64,000 nt of DNA from JADGRF01 sp035274465 (GTDB lineage: Bacteria; Myxococcota_A; Polyangia; Polyangiales; JAFGIB01): NCBI GenBank assembly GCA_035274465.1, contig DATEOF010000353.1, forward strand, positions 1-64,000, read 5' to 3'. Each line of letters starts with the position of its first letter. Within the stretch, counting starts at the first letter, position 1. Position numbers and translations under genes: made by a program. Below, in pieces: positions 25,135 to 33,319 of the stretch. A model generated the notes under the pieces. The model saw nothing but the letters and a program-made list of their open reading frames with translations, was not told the origin of the DNA and did no database searches.

Positions 25135-25158
25135 TCGTCTCTTCGTCAGGGCGAGTGG

Positions 25159-25350
25159 TTACTCGCTCGTCTCGCTCTGCGGTGGCGCACAGAGCACTGG
25201 GATCGTGTCGCGTTCGTGCAGATCGGCATGCGCGTCGGGCGGCATGCTCGAGCGGCGCGGACGAATCGGCCCCCAACCGTCGTGATCTTCGTCTTCCTCG
25301 ACCAGGATCGCGGACGTGTCCTCGCGTCCCATCTCGTTGATCGTCACCAT
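25159..25350 (-). CDS. Small acidic hypothetical protein (63 aa)
   Basis: 63 aa from the ATG at 25350, which has a strong GGGAGGG ribosome site six bases upstream. Acidic in the middle (VEEDEDHDGWGP), then basic (IRPRRSSM), with no signal peptide or TM helix. It is not recognised. The good ribosome site and the inverted repeat 34-53 bases upstream of the start argue that it is a real gene. The ORF continues upstream to 25428, but the ribosome site favours the shorter form. Confidence 0.6.
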   Translation of the reverse strand: MVTINEMGREDTSAILVEEDEDHDGWGPIRPRRSSMPPDAHADLHERDTIPVLCAPPQSETSE

Positions 25351-25763
25351 GGTCGTCCCTCCCCATGGGTCGCCGCGCGGTGACTTTTTGCAACTGCAAA
25401 AAGCAACGCGAGTCAACCCCGAAATCACACTCTAGGACGCGCGCCAGCGGAGCGCCACACGCCCAAGTTCGTTTTCACCGAGTTGAACCAGTGTGCGCAC
25501 AAGGTGGGATATTGCGTACGCTCACAATCAAGCACGTTCGCGATGCAGTTCATCCATCAATCGTGCCAGTTGTGTCACGTGATGAGTTTCGACGGGACAC
25601 AACGAATTGACGATGGTTGGTCGTTTTCCGCTCGGTGGCGCCGGGCTAGAGTGCAGCGAAGTGACGAACTCGCGACAGCGAGTGCGTAGGCGGGGCAAAA
25701 CGGTTTGGCTCCGCGTGGAAGGTGAGAAGCCGCAGCAGGATAAAAGACAGAAAGGGGGCATTC
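25351..25763. other. Divergent regulatory region between the small acidic gene and the PilZ gene
   Basis: 413 bases without a supportable gene, flatter in GC than its surroundings. It contains the inverted repeat at 25384-25403 and scattered promoter-like hexamers (for example TTGACG near 25608) without a matching partner box. Presumably promoters for both flanking genes. Confidence 0.5.
25384..25403. promoter_or_regulatory. Inverted repeat, candidate operator of the small acidic gene
   Basis: CTTTTTGCA, AC, TGCAAAAAG: nine-base arms, perfect, with a two-base centre. It is too tight for an RNA hairpin of full arm length but typical of a dimeric repressor site, centred about 43 bases upstream of the ATG at 25350. 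Confidence 0.5.
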
Positions 25764-26477
25764 ATGAGTGCCATGCTTTGGGAACGGCGTAAGTTCTTTC
25801 GAATCCCAATCTCGGGCAAGGCTTTGCTTCAGCATGGTGAGCGTGTCGACGGCTTGTACACGCTCGAGAATCTATCGATCGGCGGCTGCATGCTCAGCCG
25901 TGGGCCAGATTGCCCGCTCGGAGATCGAGTCGATGTCACGTTGCACGTAGACGGCGAGGTGGAGATCGAGCTGCCCGCCAAGGTCGTACGGCACGAGCCC
26001 CTGGGGGAAGGGGCGACGATCGGACTTTGCTTCACGGACACCGATCCGATGTTCGAGGATCGCATCCAAGATCTGGTGATGCGCTCGATCGAGCGCGATC
26101 AGCGCAGCGAGATCTTGGTCGTGCACGCGCACCCTGAGCGCGTGACTCCATTGCTGGACACGATTCGAGACGTGGGACAATGCGTCGTGTCGGCACGCAC
26201 GCCGCGCGATGCGCTGGCTGTCCTCGACAGCGGAGCCGATCGCATCCACATGGCGATCATCGCGCCAGTGGTTGGGACCAGCACTGCACGCGACATCGTG
26301 AAGCTCATTTTGAGGCGTTTTCCGCACGTTCACTGCGTCTTGCTCAGTCGCGGCGGCGCCGAGCGCCTGACGCGCGCGATCCGCAGCGCCGCACCCGAAG
26401 AATTCTCGCCCTGGAGCTTGTCGCGCTTGCGGCGCGTCATCTCCAAACACGAAGTCATCATGGTCGCCTCGGCCTAG
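25764..26477 (+). CDS. PilZ-domain protein with C-terminal receiver-like domain
   Basis: 237 aa from the ATG at 25764 (AAGGGGG five bases upstream). The N-terminal PilZ domain (about 5-115) has RRKFFRIPISG (the arginine switch) and ENLSIGGCML (the xxSxxG motif), so it probably binds cyclic di-GMP. The C-terminal ~115 residues have the alternating beta/alpha pattern of a response-regulator receiver (EILVVHAHPERVTPLLDTI, IHMAIIAPVVGTSTARDIV, HCVLLSRGG), but the phospho-acceptor Asp position is Ala (AIIAP) and the acidic pocket is absent. Likely a c-di-GMP effector with a phosphorylation-independent docking domain. Its end overlaps the convergent DUF1552 gene by four bases. Confidence 0.85.
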   Translation: MSAMLWERRKFFRIPISGKALLQHGERVDGLYTLENLSIGGCMLSRGPDCPLGDRVDVTLHVDGEVEIELPAKVVRHEPLGEGATIGLCFTDTDPMFEDRIQDLVMRSIERDQRSEILVVHAHPERVTPLLDTIRDVGQCVVSARTPRDALAVLDSGADRIHMAIIAPVVGTSTARDIVKLILRRFPHVHCVLLSRGGAERLTRAIRSAAPEEFSPWSLSRLRRVISKHEVIMVASA

Positions 26478-28030
26478 CCGAACAGTTCGGGCACGGAGCC
26501 CGAGATCTCTCCGAAGCTGTCACCGCTCACGCCGACCGCACGCATACAACTCATCAAACATTGAGCCGGATGGGCTCCCTGCGTCGGGATGTGTCGACCA
26601 GGCCGGAGTCCCCCAGCGCGTCCAGCCACGAGCAGGACCATCTCTTCGACCGAATGGGTCTTGGGGAGGGTATCCGTCGGCGTGTTGAGATGCTTCCCGT
26701 GCCCGGCTTCGGGCATGAAGATGATCGCCGAATTGTCGAGCACGCTGCCCGAGCCTTCCGGGCTCGTGCGCAGCTTGTCCACCAAGTACGCGTAGTGGCC
26801 GATGTGCCACTGTAAGCAGAGGCTGACCGCCAGCTGTCCGCGGTAGTCGGCGTCTCCGTTGTGCCCGACCTCGTGCAGGTCGGCGCGGATCGGACGCGTC
26901 AGCGCGACCGGCGAGTCGAGGTTGCCCGTGATCGGGTAGACGTTCATGTGCGACTGGAAGGCCGTGATCTGCATCGTCGCGGCACGTGTTAGGTCACAAA
27001 CAAAAGCCATGTGGATCAGGTCCAACATCACACGACTACGCTCGTGCTCCTGACTGTAACCCGTACTGGTTGCGATACTGTCAGAGCCGGCCCCCGCGTT
27101 GTCGCCGCCGACCGCAGGATCCGCGCCCGGCATGTCCGGCTTCTTGCACGTACCCGTCGCCTGGGCCGGCATGTCGGCGATGCGTTGTTCGAGAGCGCGG
27201 ATCTCGTCGAAGTGCTTGCCCAGCCGCTGGCGGTCGGCTGCCCCAACCTTGTTCAGCAGGGCGCCGCGCTTCTGCGTGATCAGGTCGAGCACCGAACGCC
27301 GGCTGCGTTGCGTCCAGTCGAACTGCGCGCGAGCCGCCGAGTCGGACGGCGTGAAGTTGGCGAACACGCTCTGAAATGCGGCGCGCGGGCTGTCCTGAGC
27401 TTCGATCGGATCGTTTGCGGCGCGGTACGAGATGCGGTGTCGCCCGGAGAAGCTATAGCCGCTCAGGTAGAACGACGGCTGGGCGCGCAGCACCAGTGAG
27501 GGGATGGATGTCTTGCCCATGTTCAGCTTGGCGACGACCTGATCCGAGGTAATGCCGCGCGCGCTGAAGGTCGCGCTCTGCGAACGCACGCCCGAGAGCA
27601 GTGGGCTCGAGCCGCCGCCGTGGAAGTCGCGGAACGCGCCGCCGGCAGGTACGTCCGCGACAGCCGCCGAGCTCACGCTATAAGGGATTCGCATGCCCGA
27701 GACCAGGGCGAACTCGTTCTGCAGATCGCGCAGCGGGCGCAGCGGTGTGGTGATGGTGTAGCCAGCGCCGGCCTGTGCCGGTGTGATGTGGTGGCCCGTC
27801 TGGTTGAGGCTTTGGCCGTTGATGCGCGATTGATCCTTCGACCAGTCGTCGCCGCCGAGCGCCTGGCCGGCGAACACGATCGCGTAGCGCTTCGGTAACG
27901 GCTCCGCGGCCTGGGCCAGCGCGCTGCCGCTGTCGTTCAGCATGCACTCGAGCACGGGGAGGGCGACCACGGCGCCGGCTGCGCCACGTAACAGCGTGCG
28001 CCGATGGAGTCTCTTACTACGCATCTTCAC
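26474..28030 (-). CDS. DUF1552 family exported protein
   Basis: 518 aa. The N-terminus has a twin-arginine-type signal (HRRTLLRGAAGAVVALPVLE), typical of DUF1552, and YAIVFAGQALGGDDW follows. Conserved-looking elements: PLSGVRSQSATF-like loop, RAQFDWTQRSRRSVLDLI and MLDLIHMAFVCDLTRAATMQ, then NSAIIFMPEAGHGKH near the C-terminus. DUF1552 proteins occur with DUF1592 proteins in Planctomycetes and Myxococcota; their function is undetermined, though the domain resembles the alkaline-phosphatase-like DUF1501 group (family knowledge, weak). It overlaps the DUF1592 gene upstream by four bases, so the two are translationally coupled. Confidence 0.88.
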   Translation of the reverse strand: MKMRSKRLHRRTLLRGAAGAVVALPVLECMLNDSGSALAQAAEPLPKRYAIVFAGQALGGDDWSKDQSRINGQSLNQTGHHITPAQAGAGYTITTPLRPLRDLQNEFALVSGMRIPYSVSSAAVADVPAGGAFRDFHGGGSSPLLSGVRSQSATFSARGITSDQVVAKLNMGKTSIPSLVLRAQPSFYLSGYSFSGRHRISYRAANDPIEAQDSPRAAFQSVFANFTPSDSAARAQFDWTQRSRRSVLDLITQKRGALLNKVGAADRQRLGKHFDEIRALEQRIADMPAQATGTCKKPDMPGADPAVGGDNAGAGSDSIATSTGYSQEHERSRVMLDLIHMAFVCDLTRAATMQITAFQSHMNVYPITGNLDSPVALTRPIRADLHEVGHNGDADYRGQLAVSLCLQWHIGHYAYLVDKLRTSPEGSGSVLDNSAIIFMPEAGHGKHLNTPTDTLPKTHSVEEMVLLVAGRAGGLRPGRHIPTQGAHPAQCLMSCMRAVGVSGDSFGEISGSVPELFG

Positions 28031-29688
28031 GGGCTCTCCGGTTCCACGCGTCTCGCGAACGCGTCGCTCTCGACGAAGCTCAAGATCAACTCGCGCAAGT
28101 CGTGCTCGCTGTCCGAGAACTTGGCCGTGAACTGACGCACGGCGGGCGTTTCAGCGTCGCCCGGCTTATGGCCGAGCGCGAACTGCAAGTACTGCTGCAC
28201 CACGCACGCGTCGAGCAAGCCGTGATCGACCAACAGCGCGCCGAGCTCCTTGGGCCCGCGGAACGTGCCGACGCCGGTGATCTCGCCGCGACCCTCGATC
28301 GTGCACTGCGTGAGGCCTTCGTCGTGAGTGCGGTAGCGGCCGGCCAGGTCGTAGTTCTCGAGCCCGAAGCCGATGCTGTCGGTGAGGCTGTGACAGGCCG
28401 CGCAGCTGCTGCTCGTACGGTGTTCGAGGTAACGGTCCTGCTTGCAGACGGCGTCCTTGTCCCCGGTCGGCGGCTTGTCTGCGACCACGCTCGGCGGCGG
28501 CGGAGCGATCTCCTGGCAGAGCAGACGTGTCCGCACGAAGATGCCGCGCTGCGTGGGGCTCGTGTCGCTGAACTTGCCGAAGGCCGCGAGCACGCTGCCG
28601 TGCGACAGGATGCCCGCGCGCCCGCTGTCGCCGTATTTGACCCAGCCGCTGGTGCCACTCGGCTTGGGCAGGCCGTAGTGATCGGCCAGCGTGGCATCGA
28701 GATAGGTCTCGCCGAACGAGAACAGCTCGAGGTAGCTCTGCGGCTCGTCGAAGATCACGCGGTCGAGCAGGGCGTTGGTCTCGCGCGCGAATGCGGCTGC
28801 CAGCTGCGGGGTCTGGGGGATCGCGCGGTAGCCCAGCCACATGGCGTGGAAGCGGTGCAGCTGCTCTCGGGCGCGCGTGTCTGCGAGCAGGCGTTCGGCA
28901 GCCGCGCGACGCTGGGCCTTGTCGTGCAGCTGGCCAGCATCCGCTGCCGCTCGCAGCTGCGCGTCCGGCGAGCTGCCCCAGAGCAGATAGCTCAGCCGCA
29001 CGGCGATCTCGTGATCATTCAACGTGGTCGCGCTGGACTCGACCCGGTACAAAAACTCCGGATCTTGCACGACCGAGCGCACGAGCAGCGCGACCGCGGT
29101 GTCGAAGGCAGAGCCGTTCACGCGCACCGCGTCGGGTTCGCTGGCGAGTGTGAGCAGCGACGCGTAGGGCTCGGCCTCCGAGCTCGCGACCGGCCGGCGA
29201 AAGGCCCGGTTCAACAGTCGCGACACCACCTGCTGGAAGCACGCCGCGTCGTTGCTGGTGCACGGGACGAGCAAGCTCCGCTGCTTGGGGTTTGCGAGCG
29301 CACGCGCGGCCGCGTCGCTGGCGAATAGATCCAGTGCCTCGACGTAGGCGCTCGAGGCGAGCTGCGTGCCGTAGTCGTTGTCGTACGGAGCGTACAGGTC
29401 CTCGGTCAGGCTGCGGCTGGCGGGGGCACCCTCGTCGCCGAGTAGATCGCGCAGCGTGTTGTCCAGCTCGGCGCGCGACAGCCTGCGCGCGAGCGTCGGC
29501 GAGCCCGTGTAGGGGACGCCGCCGTCAGCTGCTGGGCCGCCGCCTGCGCTCGAGCCGCCGGCGCCCGCTACCGGCTCGTCCCTGCCCCCTGGGCCGGGGT
29601 CGTCGATCCGGCCCGAGCAACCGCCCCAAACCGAGATCCATGCGAGCGCAAACAGCCAGCGCCGGAACTGCCTTCTGGACCACAGCAA
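28027..29688 (-). CDS. DUF1592/DUF1588/DUF1585-type lipoprotein with CxxCH motif
   Basis: 553 aa. The TTG start at 29688 is supported by GAGGT seven bases upstream. Lipobox VWGGC, then a Gly/Ala/Asp-rich linker. TLARRLSRAELDNTLRDLLGD is the DUF1587 motif; RLLNRAFRRPV and VQDPEFLYRVE follow (DUF1595/1592). QRGIFVRTRLLCQEIAPPPP opens the DUF1588 module, and SSSCAACHSLTDSIGFGLENYD contains a c-type haem-like CAACH. The end matches DUF1585. The planctomycetal PSD-type architecture is complete. It is expected to be an envelope-anchored, possibly haem-bearing partner of the coupled DUF1552 protein; reaction unknown. Confidence 0.88.
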   Translation of the reverse strand: MLWSRRQFRRWLFALAWISVWGGCSGRIDDPGPGGRDEPVAGAGGSSAGGGPAADGGVPYTGSPTLARRLSRAELDNTLRDLLGDEGAPASRSLTEDLYAPYDNDYGTQLASSAYVEALDLFASDAAARALANPKQRSLLVPCTSNDAACFQQVVSRLLNRAFRRPVASSEAEPYASLLTLASEPDAVRVNGSAFDTAVALLVRSVVQDPEFLYRVESSATTLNDHEIAVRLSYLLWGSSPDAQLRAAADAGQLHDKAQRRAAAERLLADTRAREQLHRFHAMWLGYRAIPQTPQLAAAFARETNALLDRVIFDEPQSYLELFSFGETYLDATLADHYGLPKPSGTSGWVKYGDSGRAGILSHGSVLAAFGKFSDTSPTQRGIFVRTRLLCQEIAPPPPSVVADKPPTGDKDAVCKQDRYLEHRTSSSCAACHSLTDSIGFGLENYDLAGRYRTHDEGLTQCTIEGRGEITGVGTFRGPKELGALLVDHGLLDACVVQQYLQFALGHKPGDAETPAVRQFTAKFSDSEHDLRELILSFVESDAFARRVEPESP

Positions 29689-29787
29689 GTCCGTACCTCG
29701 GCGAGGGCAGACTGGGCCAGATCAGCTCCTCGGCAGTGGGACAATACCGGCGGATGTCGGGTGCTATGGCGGCGATGCCGTGGCAGC

Positions 29788-30210
29788 TCACCCCACGCGT
29801 GCTTCGAATGGGTTGACGTGCTGGACGCCGGTGCGCGCGACGTCTTGAACATTGCGCGTCGCGAGCACGAGCTCGTGATGGACTGCTGTGGCTGCGAGGA
29901 GGCCATCGACCGTGGGGACAGCGTCCGGGACTCCGAAGCTGCCCCACAGGCGGGCGATCGCGAGATTGACGGGGAGGATGCGCTCGTCGTACGCGGCCGT
30001 GATGTTGCCCAGCCAGCGATCGAGCGAGTTGGCTGCCTTGGGGTCGCGCCGGCGGATGCGGTCTGCTCCGCGCTGCAGTTCCCCGATGACGAGCACGCTC
30101 AGGAAGAGCTCGTCGTCTTCGAGCGCAGCGAACCAAGCAGCGACGTGAGGGTCGCAGCGTGCGCCCTTCCGCAGCTCGGACAAGACGTTCGTGTCAACCA
30201 GGTAGCCCAT
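29788..30210 (-). CDS. vapC: PIN-domain toxin (VapC/FitB type)
   Basis: 140 aa from the ATG at 30210; the frame extends further but overlaps the antitoxin gene. PIN-domain acidic residues seen: Asp6 in YLVDTNVLSELRKG, Glu in LVIGELQRGADR, and Asp in TVDGLLAATAVHH, then LVLATRNVQD. VapC toxins are Mg-dependent endoribonucleases acting on tRNA or rRNA. Its start lies 17 bases inside the upstream antitoxin gene, the usual arrangement of a coupled pair. Confidence 0.93.
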   Translation of the reverse strand: MGYLVDTNVLSELRKGARCDPHVAAWFAALEDDELFLSVLVIGELQRGADRIRRRDPKAANSLDRWLGNITAAYDERILPVNLAIARLWGSFGVPDAVPTVDGLLAATAVHHELVLATRNVQDVARTGVQHVNPFEARVG

Positions 30211-30436
30211 CGGATCGATCCACGTCGCGATCGAACGTGAAGTCCTCGTCCTGGCCGACGTCCGGCATGGAAACCAGGACGCTCTTGAATGATGCGAGCT
30301 TCCGCTTCTTGGCAAGCAACGCTTCGCGCAGAATGGCCCGATGTTCGGCCTCGGCGGAGACACCACGAGCCGCAGCCCGCAGCTTGAGTGCGCGCACGAT
30401 CGCTTCCTCGATGTTGCGAACTACCAGCTGAGCCAT
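30194..30436 (-). CDS. vapB: Ribbon-helix-helix antitoxin (VapB/FitA type)
   Basis: 80 aa. The N-terminus AQLVVRNIEEAIVRALKLRA matches FitA-like ribbon-helix-helix antitoxins, followed by the diagnostic GVSAEAEHRAILREAL. The C-terminal ~35 residues (PDVGQDEDFTFDRDVDRSD) are acidic and should wrap the PIN toxin. It is first in the operon, and a perfect inverted repeat abuts the ATG, consistent with autorepression by the complex. Confidence 0.93.
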   Translation of the reverse strand: MAQLVVRNIEEAIVRALKLRAAARGVSAEAEHRAILREALLAKKRKLASFKSVLVSMPDVGQDEDFTFDRDVDRSDGLPG

Positions 30437-30452
30437 GCTATCATTGATAGCA
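30436..30452. promoter_or_regulatory. FitAB/VapBC operator, perfect inverted repeat
   Basis: TGCTATCA, a single T, then TGATAGCA: eight-base arms. The repeat begins at the start codon of the antitoxin gene and extends upstream, where an RHH dimer pair would block transcription or translation initiation. Confidence 0.65.
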
Positions 30453-30596
30453 CGGCCGCGAGCCCTGGGCCACGCCGCTCCCCCCGGGTAGGACGTTTGC
30501 GCTGAACGTCGGTACGAGCGAGCCGGTTGGCAGCCGCTAAGATCAATGTCATCCAGATCTTGCGCCGCGCGGGCCGAGCGCGCGAAATTGGGCGCG

Positions 30597-32102
30597 ATGA
30601 ACTTCCTTGGCTGGCGAGGGGTAGCTGGGGCGGCGGTGGTGCTGCTCGGCGCCAGCTTCGCGCCGCTCGCCCTGGCACAGACGCCCGCGCCCGCGCCCAA
30701 GGCGGCCGACGTCAAGGTGCACGACCTGGTCGTGTTCAAGCTGTCGCGCGCGCGCAAGCAGCTGACGGCCGAACAGCGGGCTCGCGCCGCAAGCCGGGCG
30801 CTGGAGCAGGCGCTCGAGGGCCCGCCGGGCGCGGTGCGCGTGGCGGCGCAAAACGAGGGGCGCGCGATCTTCGCCGGCGACGTGCCGATCGTCGAGCTCT
30901 ACGCCGAGGATGCGGCGAGCGCCGGTGACGAGTCGCTCGATGTGTACGCCGGGCGGATCGCCACCCGCATCCGCACCGGCCTCGACGCCGAGCGCAAACG
31001 CAGCGACATCGCGCAGACGGTGTTCTCGATCTCGCTGGTCGTGTTCTTCGGCCTGATCGCGCTCTACTTGCTGCGGCGCGTCGGCGAGCTGACCGAACGC
31101 CTGCGTGACTTCGCCATCAGTAACCCCGACCGCATTCGGGGGGTGCGCGTCAGCTCGGTCGAGGTGATCGGAGCGGGGCCGCTGCGAGCGGCGCTGATGG
31201 CCGCGCTGATCGCCGGGCGCTGGGTGTTGTGGGTCGGCGTGGTCTACGTCTGGCTGCTGCTCTCGCTCTCGCGCTTCGAGGCCACGCGCGGCTACACCGC
31301 ACGCCTCACCAACCTGGTGTTCAACCCGGTCTCGGAGCTGGCGTCGCGCAGCGTCAGCGCCTTGCCCATCATCCTGCTGACGCTGTTGTTCGGCGTCGGC
31401 GTGTACGTGCTGCTGCGCTTCGTCGAGCTGTTCTTCATCGGCGTGCAGCGGGGCGAGGCGCGCGCCGCGTGGTTGCCGCGCGACCTGGTCGAGCCGGCCA
31501 GCGTGCTGATGCGCATCGGCATCGTGCTGCTGGCGGTGGTCCTGGCCGGGCCGGTGGTGAGCGGCGATCCGGAGGGCGTCCTGGCGCGCGCGGGCACGCT
31601 GGCCTTGTTGTCGCTGGCGCTGGGCGTCGCGCCACTCATGGCCACACTCGCCCTGGGCACGCTCACCATCTTCACGCGCCGGGTGCGCGTCGGTCGTCAG
31701 ATCGAGTTCGGCGGCCGGCGTGGCCAGGTCACCGCGGTGAACTTGCTCGACGTGCGCATGCGTGATGCGGACGGCGGTGAGGTGCGCGTGTCGTACCTCG
31801 CGGCTCTGCTCAAGCCGTCGCGCGTGCAGCTCGACGACACGCGGGTGCGGGTCGAGCTGTGCGTGAGCAGCACGGCCTCGCTGCTCGAGGTCAAGGAGCT
31901 GCTGGAGAAGACCGCGCTCGGCTTCGGCCACAGCGCGAGCGTCGAGCTGCGCGAGATCGATGCGGACGGGGCGCGCTACCTGATCAGCGTGGTGCCGGGC
32001 CAGACGCTCAGCGCGAGCGACCTGCGCATGGGACTGTCGCTGGCGCTGGCGCGCGAAGGCGTCGCCTGGGGTCGGCCGCGCAGTGGAGAGCTGGCGTCGT
32101 GA
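30597..32102 (+). CDS. MscS-family mechanosensitive channel-like protein
   Basis: 501 aa from the ATG at 30597 with a cleavable signal peptide (LAPLALAQ-type, cut near Ala-Gln). A soluble periplasmic segment (35-135) carries EQALEGPPGAVRVAA, followed by about five TM helices (150-380). The MscS beta-domain is visible: RRVRVGRQIEFGGRRGQVTA then DGGEVRVSY, although the usual IPN end of that strand is SYLA. A C-terminal alpha/beta domain follows. Probably gates ions under membrane tension or ligand. It is coupled by a 4-base GTGA overlap to the first of two antiporter genes. Confidence 0.85.
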   Translation: MNFLGWRGVAGAAVVLLGASFAPLALAQTPAPAPKAADVKVHDLVVFKLSRARKQLTAEQRARAASRALEQALEGPPGAVRVAAQNEGRAIFAGDVPIVELYAEDAASAGDESLDVYAGRIATRIRTGLDAERKRSDIAQTVFSISLVVFFGLIALYLLRRVGELTERLRDFAISNPDRIRGVRVSSVEVIGAGPLRAALMAALIAGRWVLWVGVVYVWLLLSLSRFEATRGYTARLTNLVFNPVSELASRSVSALPIILLTLLFGVGVYVLLRFVELFFIGVQRGEARAAWLPRDLVEPASVLMRIGIVLLAVVLAGPVVSGDPEGVLARAGTLALLSLALGVAPLMATLALGTLTIFTRRVRVGRQIEFGGRRGQVTAVNLLDVRMRDADGGEVRVSYLAALLKPSRVQLDDTRVRVELCVSSTASLLEVKELLEKTALGFGHSASVELREIDADGARYLISVVPGQTLSASDLRMGLSLALAREGVAWGRPRSGELAS

Positions 32103-33319
32103 ACGAGATGGCGCTGCTCTTGGGGCTGCTGGTGGTCTCGTACCTCGGCAGCATGCTGCTGTCCGGGCGTGCGCTGCGCGGCTTCGGGCTGCCGTCGGGC
32201 ACCGAGTGGGTGGTGGTGGGCTTCGTGCTGGGGCCCTACGGCCTCGCGGCGGTGCCGGCCGACGCGCTGACCAGCTTCGCGCCGATGGCTGCGGTGTCCA
32301 CCGCGTGGCTCGCGCTCGCGTTGGGCACCGAGTACGGCTGGGCCGGCGAGCGGCGTGCATCGTTTCGCGGCTTCGTGCTCGGCATCCTGTTCGCCTTGCT
32401 GACCACGGCATTCGTCGGCGGGGCGGTGTTCTCGGTGGCGCTCTACCTCATCGGCGTACGCGCCAGCGATGCCTGGTTGATCGCCGCGGGCACCGGCCTG
32501 GCTTCGGCCGAGACCACGCGCCACGCGGTGCGCTGGGTGGCCGAGCACGGCGCCGGTGACAGCCCGCTGCTCGCGCGCATCGAAGAGATCGCGGACACCG
32601 ACGAGGTCGTGCCGTTGCTCGGGCTGGCGCTCTTGTTCGCGAGCTTGCCGTCGCCGCACACCAGCGTGCCGATGACATTCAGCCTGTGGCTGGCGGTGAC
32701 GGGCGGCTTGGGCGTCGTGCTCGGGGCGACCTGCGCGATGCTGATCTCGAGCATCGGAGATCCCGCGGATGCCTGGGGCGTGCTGCTCGGAGCTGCATTG
32801 CTCGGCACCGGTATCGCCTGGCGGCTGGACGTCTCGCCGCTGACGGTCATGTTCGTGATGGGCATCGTGCTCAGCCTCGTGTCGAAGCACGGGCACGTGC
32901 TGCGCGGCATGCTGGCGCGCACCGAATCGCCGGTGCTCTTGCCCACGCTGCTGATGGGCGGCGCGCTGGTGCGCTTCGATCTGGCTGGCGTCGGCTGGGT
33001 GATCGGCGGTGCGCTGCTCGCGCGCACGTTCATTCGTTGGGTGCTCGGCTACATGCTCGGTTGGGCGGCGAAGCTGCCAACGCGCGACCGCGGGCTGCTC
33101 GGCTTCGGCATGTCGTCGAGCGGCTCGGTCACGATGGTGATCGGCATGGCGTTCGCGTTTCGCTTCGCGGGCCCGATCGGTAACGCGGTGCTGGTCAGCG
33201 CCGCGTGCATGTCTGCGCTGGGGGAGCTGCTCGGCCCCACCGGCCTGCGGCGCGCGCTGGCCACCTCGGAGCCGCCGCCGCCGCCAGCTGCAGACGGAGA
33301 GGCCGTGACGACGCCATGA
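32099..33319 (+). CDS. Cation:proton antiporter-like membrane protein (first of pair)
   Basis: 406 aa from the GTG at 32099, which overlaps the MscS stop. Eleven to twelve hydrophobic helices of the Na/H exchanger (CPA) fold. Seen: LPSGTEWVVVGFVLGPYGL, WLALALGTEYGW, the helix-5-region AGTGLASAETTRHAV, EEIADTDEVVPLLGLALLFA, and a second-half GMSSSGSVTMVIGMAFAF. The family exchanges Na+ or K+ for H+; the ion cannot be assigned. A Pro/Glu-rich short tail ends the protein. Co-translated with the next antiporter through an ATGA overlap. Confidence 0.82.
   Translation: MNEMALLLGLLVVSYLGSMLLSGRALRGFGLPSGTEWVVVGFVLGPYGLAAVPADALTSFAPMAAVSTAWLALALGTEYGWAGERRASFRGFVLGILFALLTTAFVGGAVFSVALYLIGVRASDAWLIAAGTGLASAETTRHAVRWVAEHGAGDSPLLARIEEIADTDEVVPLLGLALLFASLPSPHTSVPMTFSLWLAVTGGLGVVLGATCAMLISSIGDPADAWGVLLGAALLGTGIAWRLDVSPLTVMFVMGIVLSLVSKHGHVLRGMLARTESPVLLPTLLMGGALVRFDLAGVGWVIGGALLARTFIRWVLGYMLGWAAKLPTRDRGLLGFGMSSSGSVTMVIGMAFAFRFAGPIGNAVLVSAACMSALGELLGPTGLRRALATSEPPPPPAADGEAVTTP

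Noticed and set aside
25151..25166. GCGAGT-GGTT-ACTCGC hairpin at the end of the small acidic gene as a terminator
   Set aside because: Six-base stem with no T tract on either strand.
30549..32411. 620-codon minus-strand frame opposite the MscS gene
   Set aside because: Arg/His/Gln-rich composition is the antisense pattern of a GC-rich gene; the plus-strand frame has a signal peptide, TM helices and an MscS domain.
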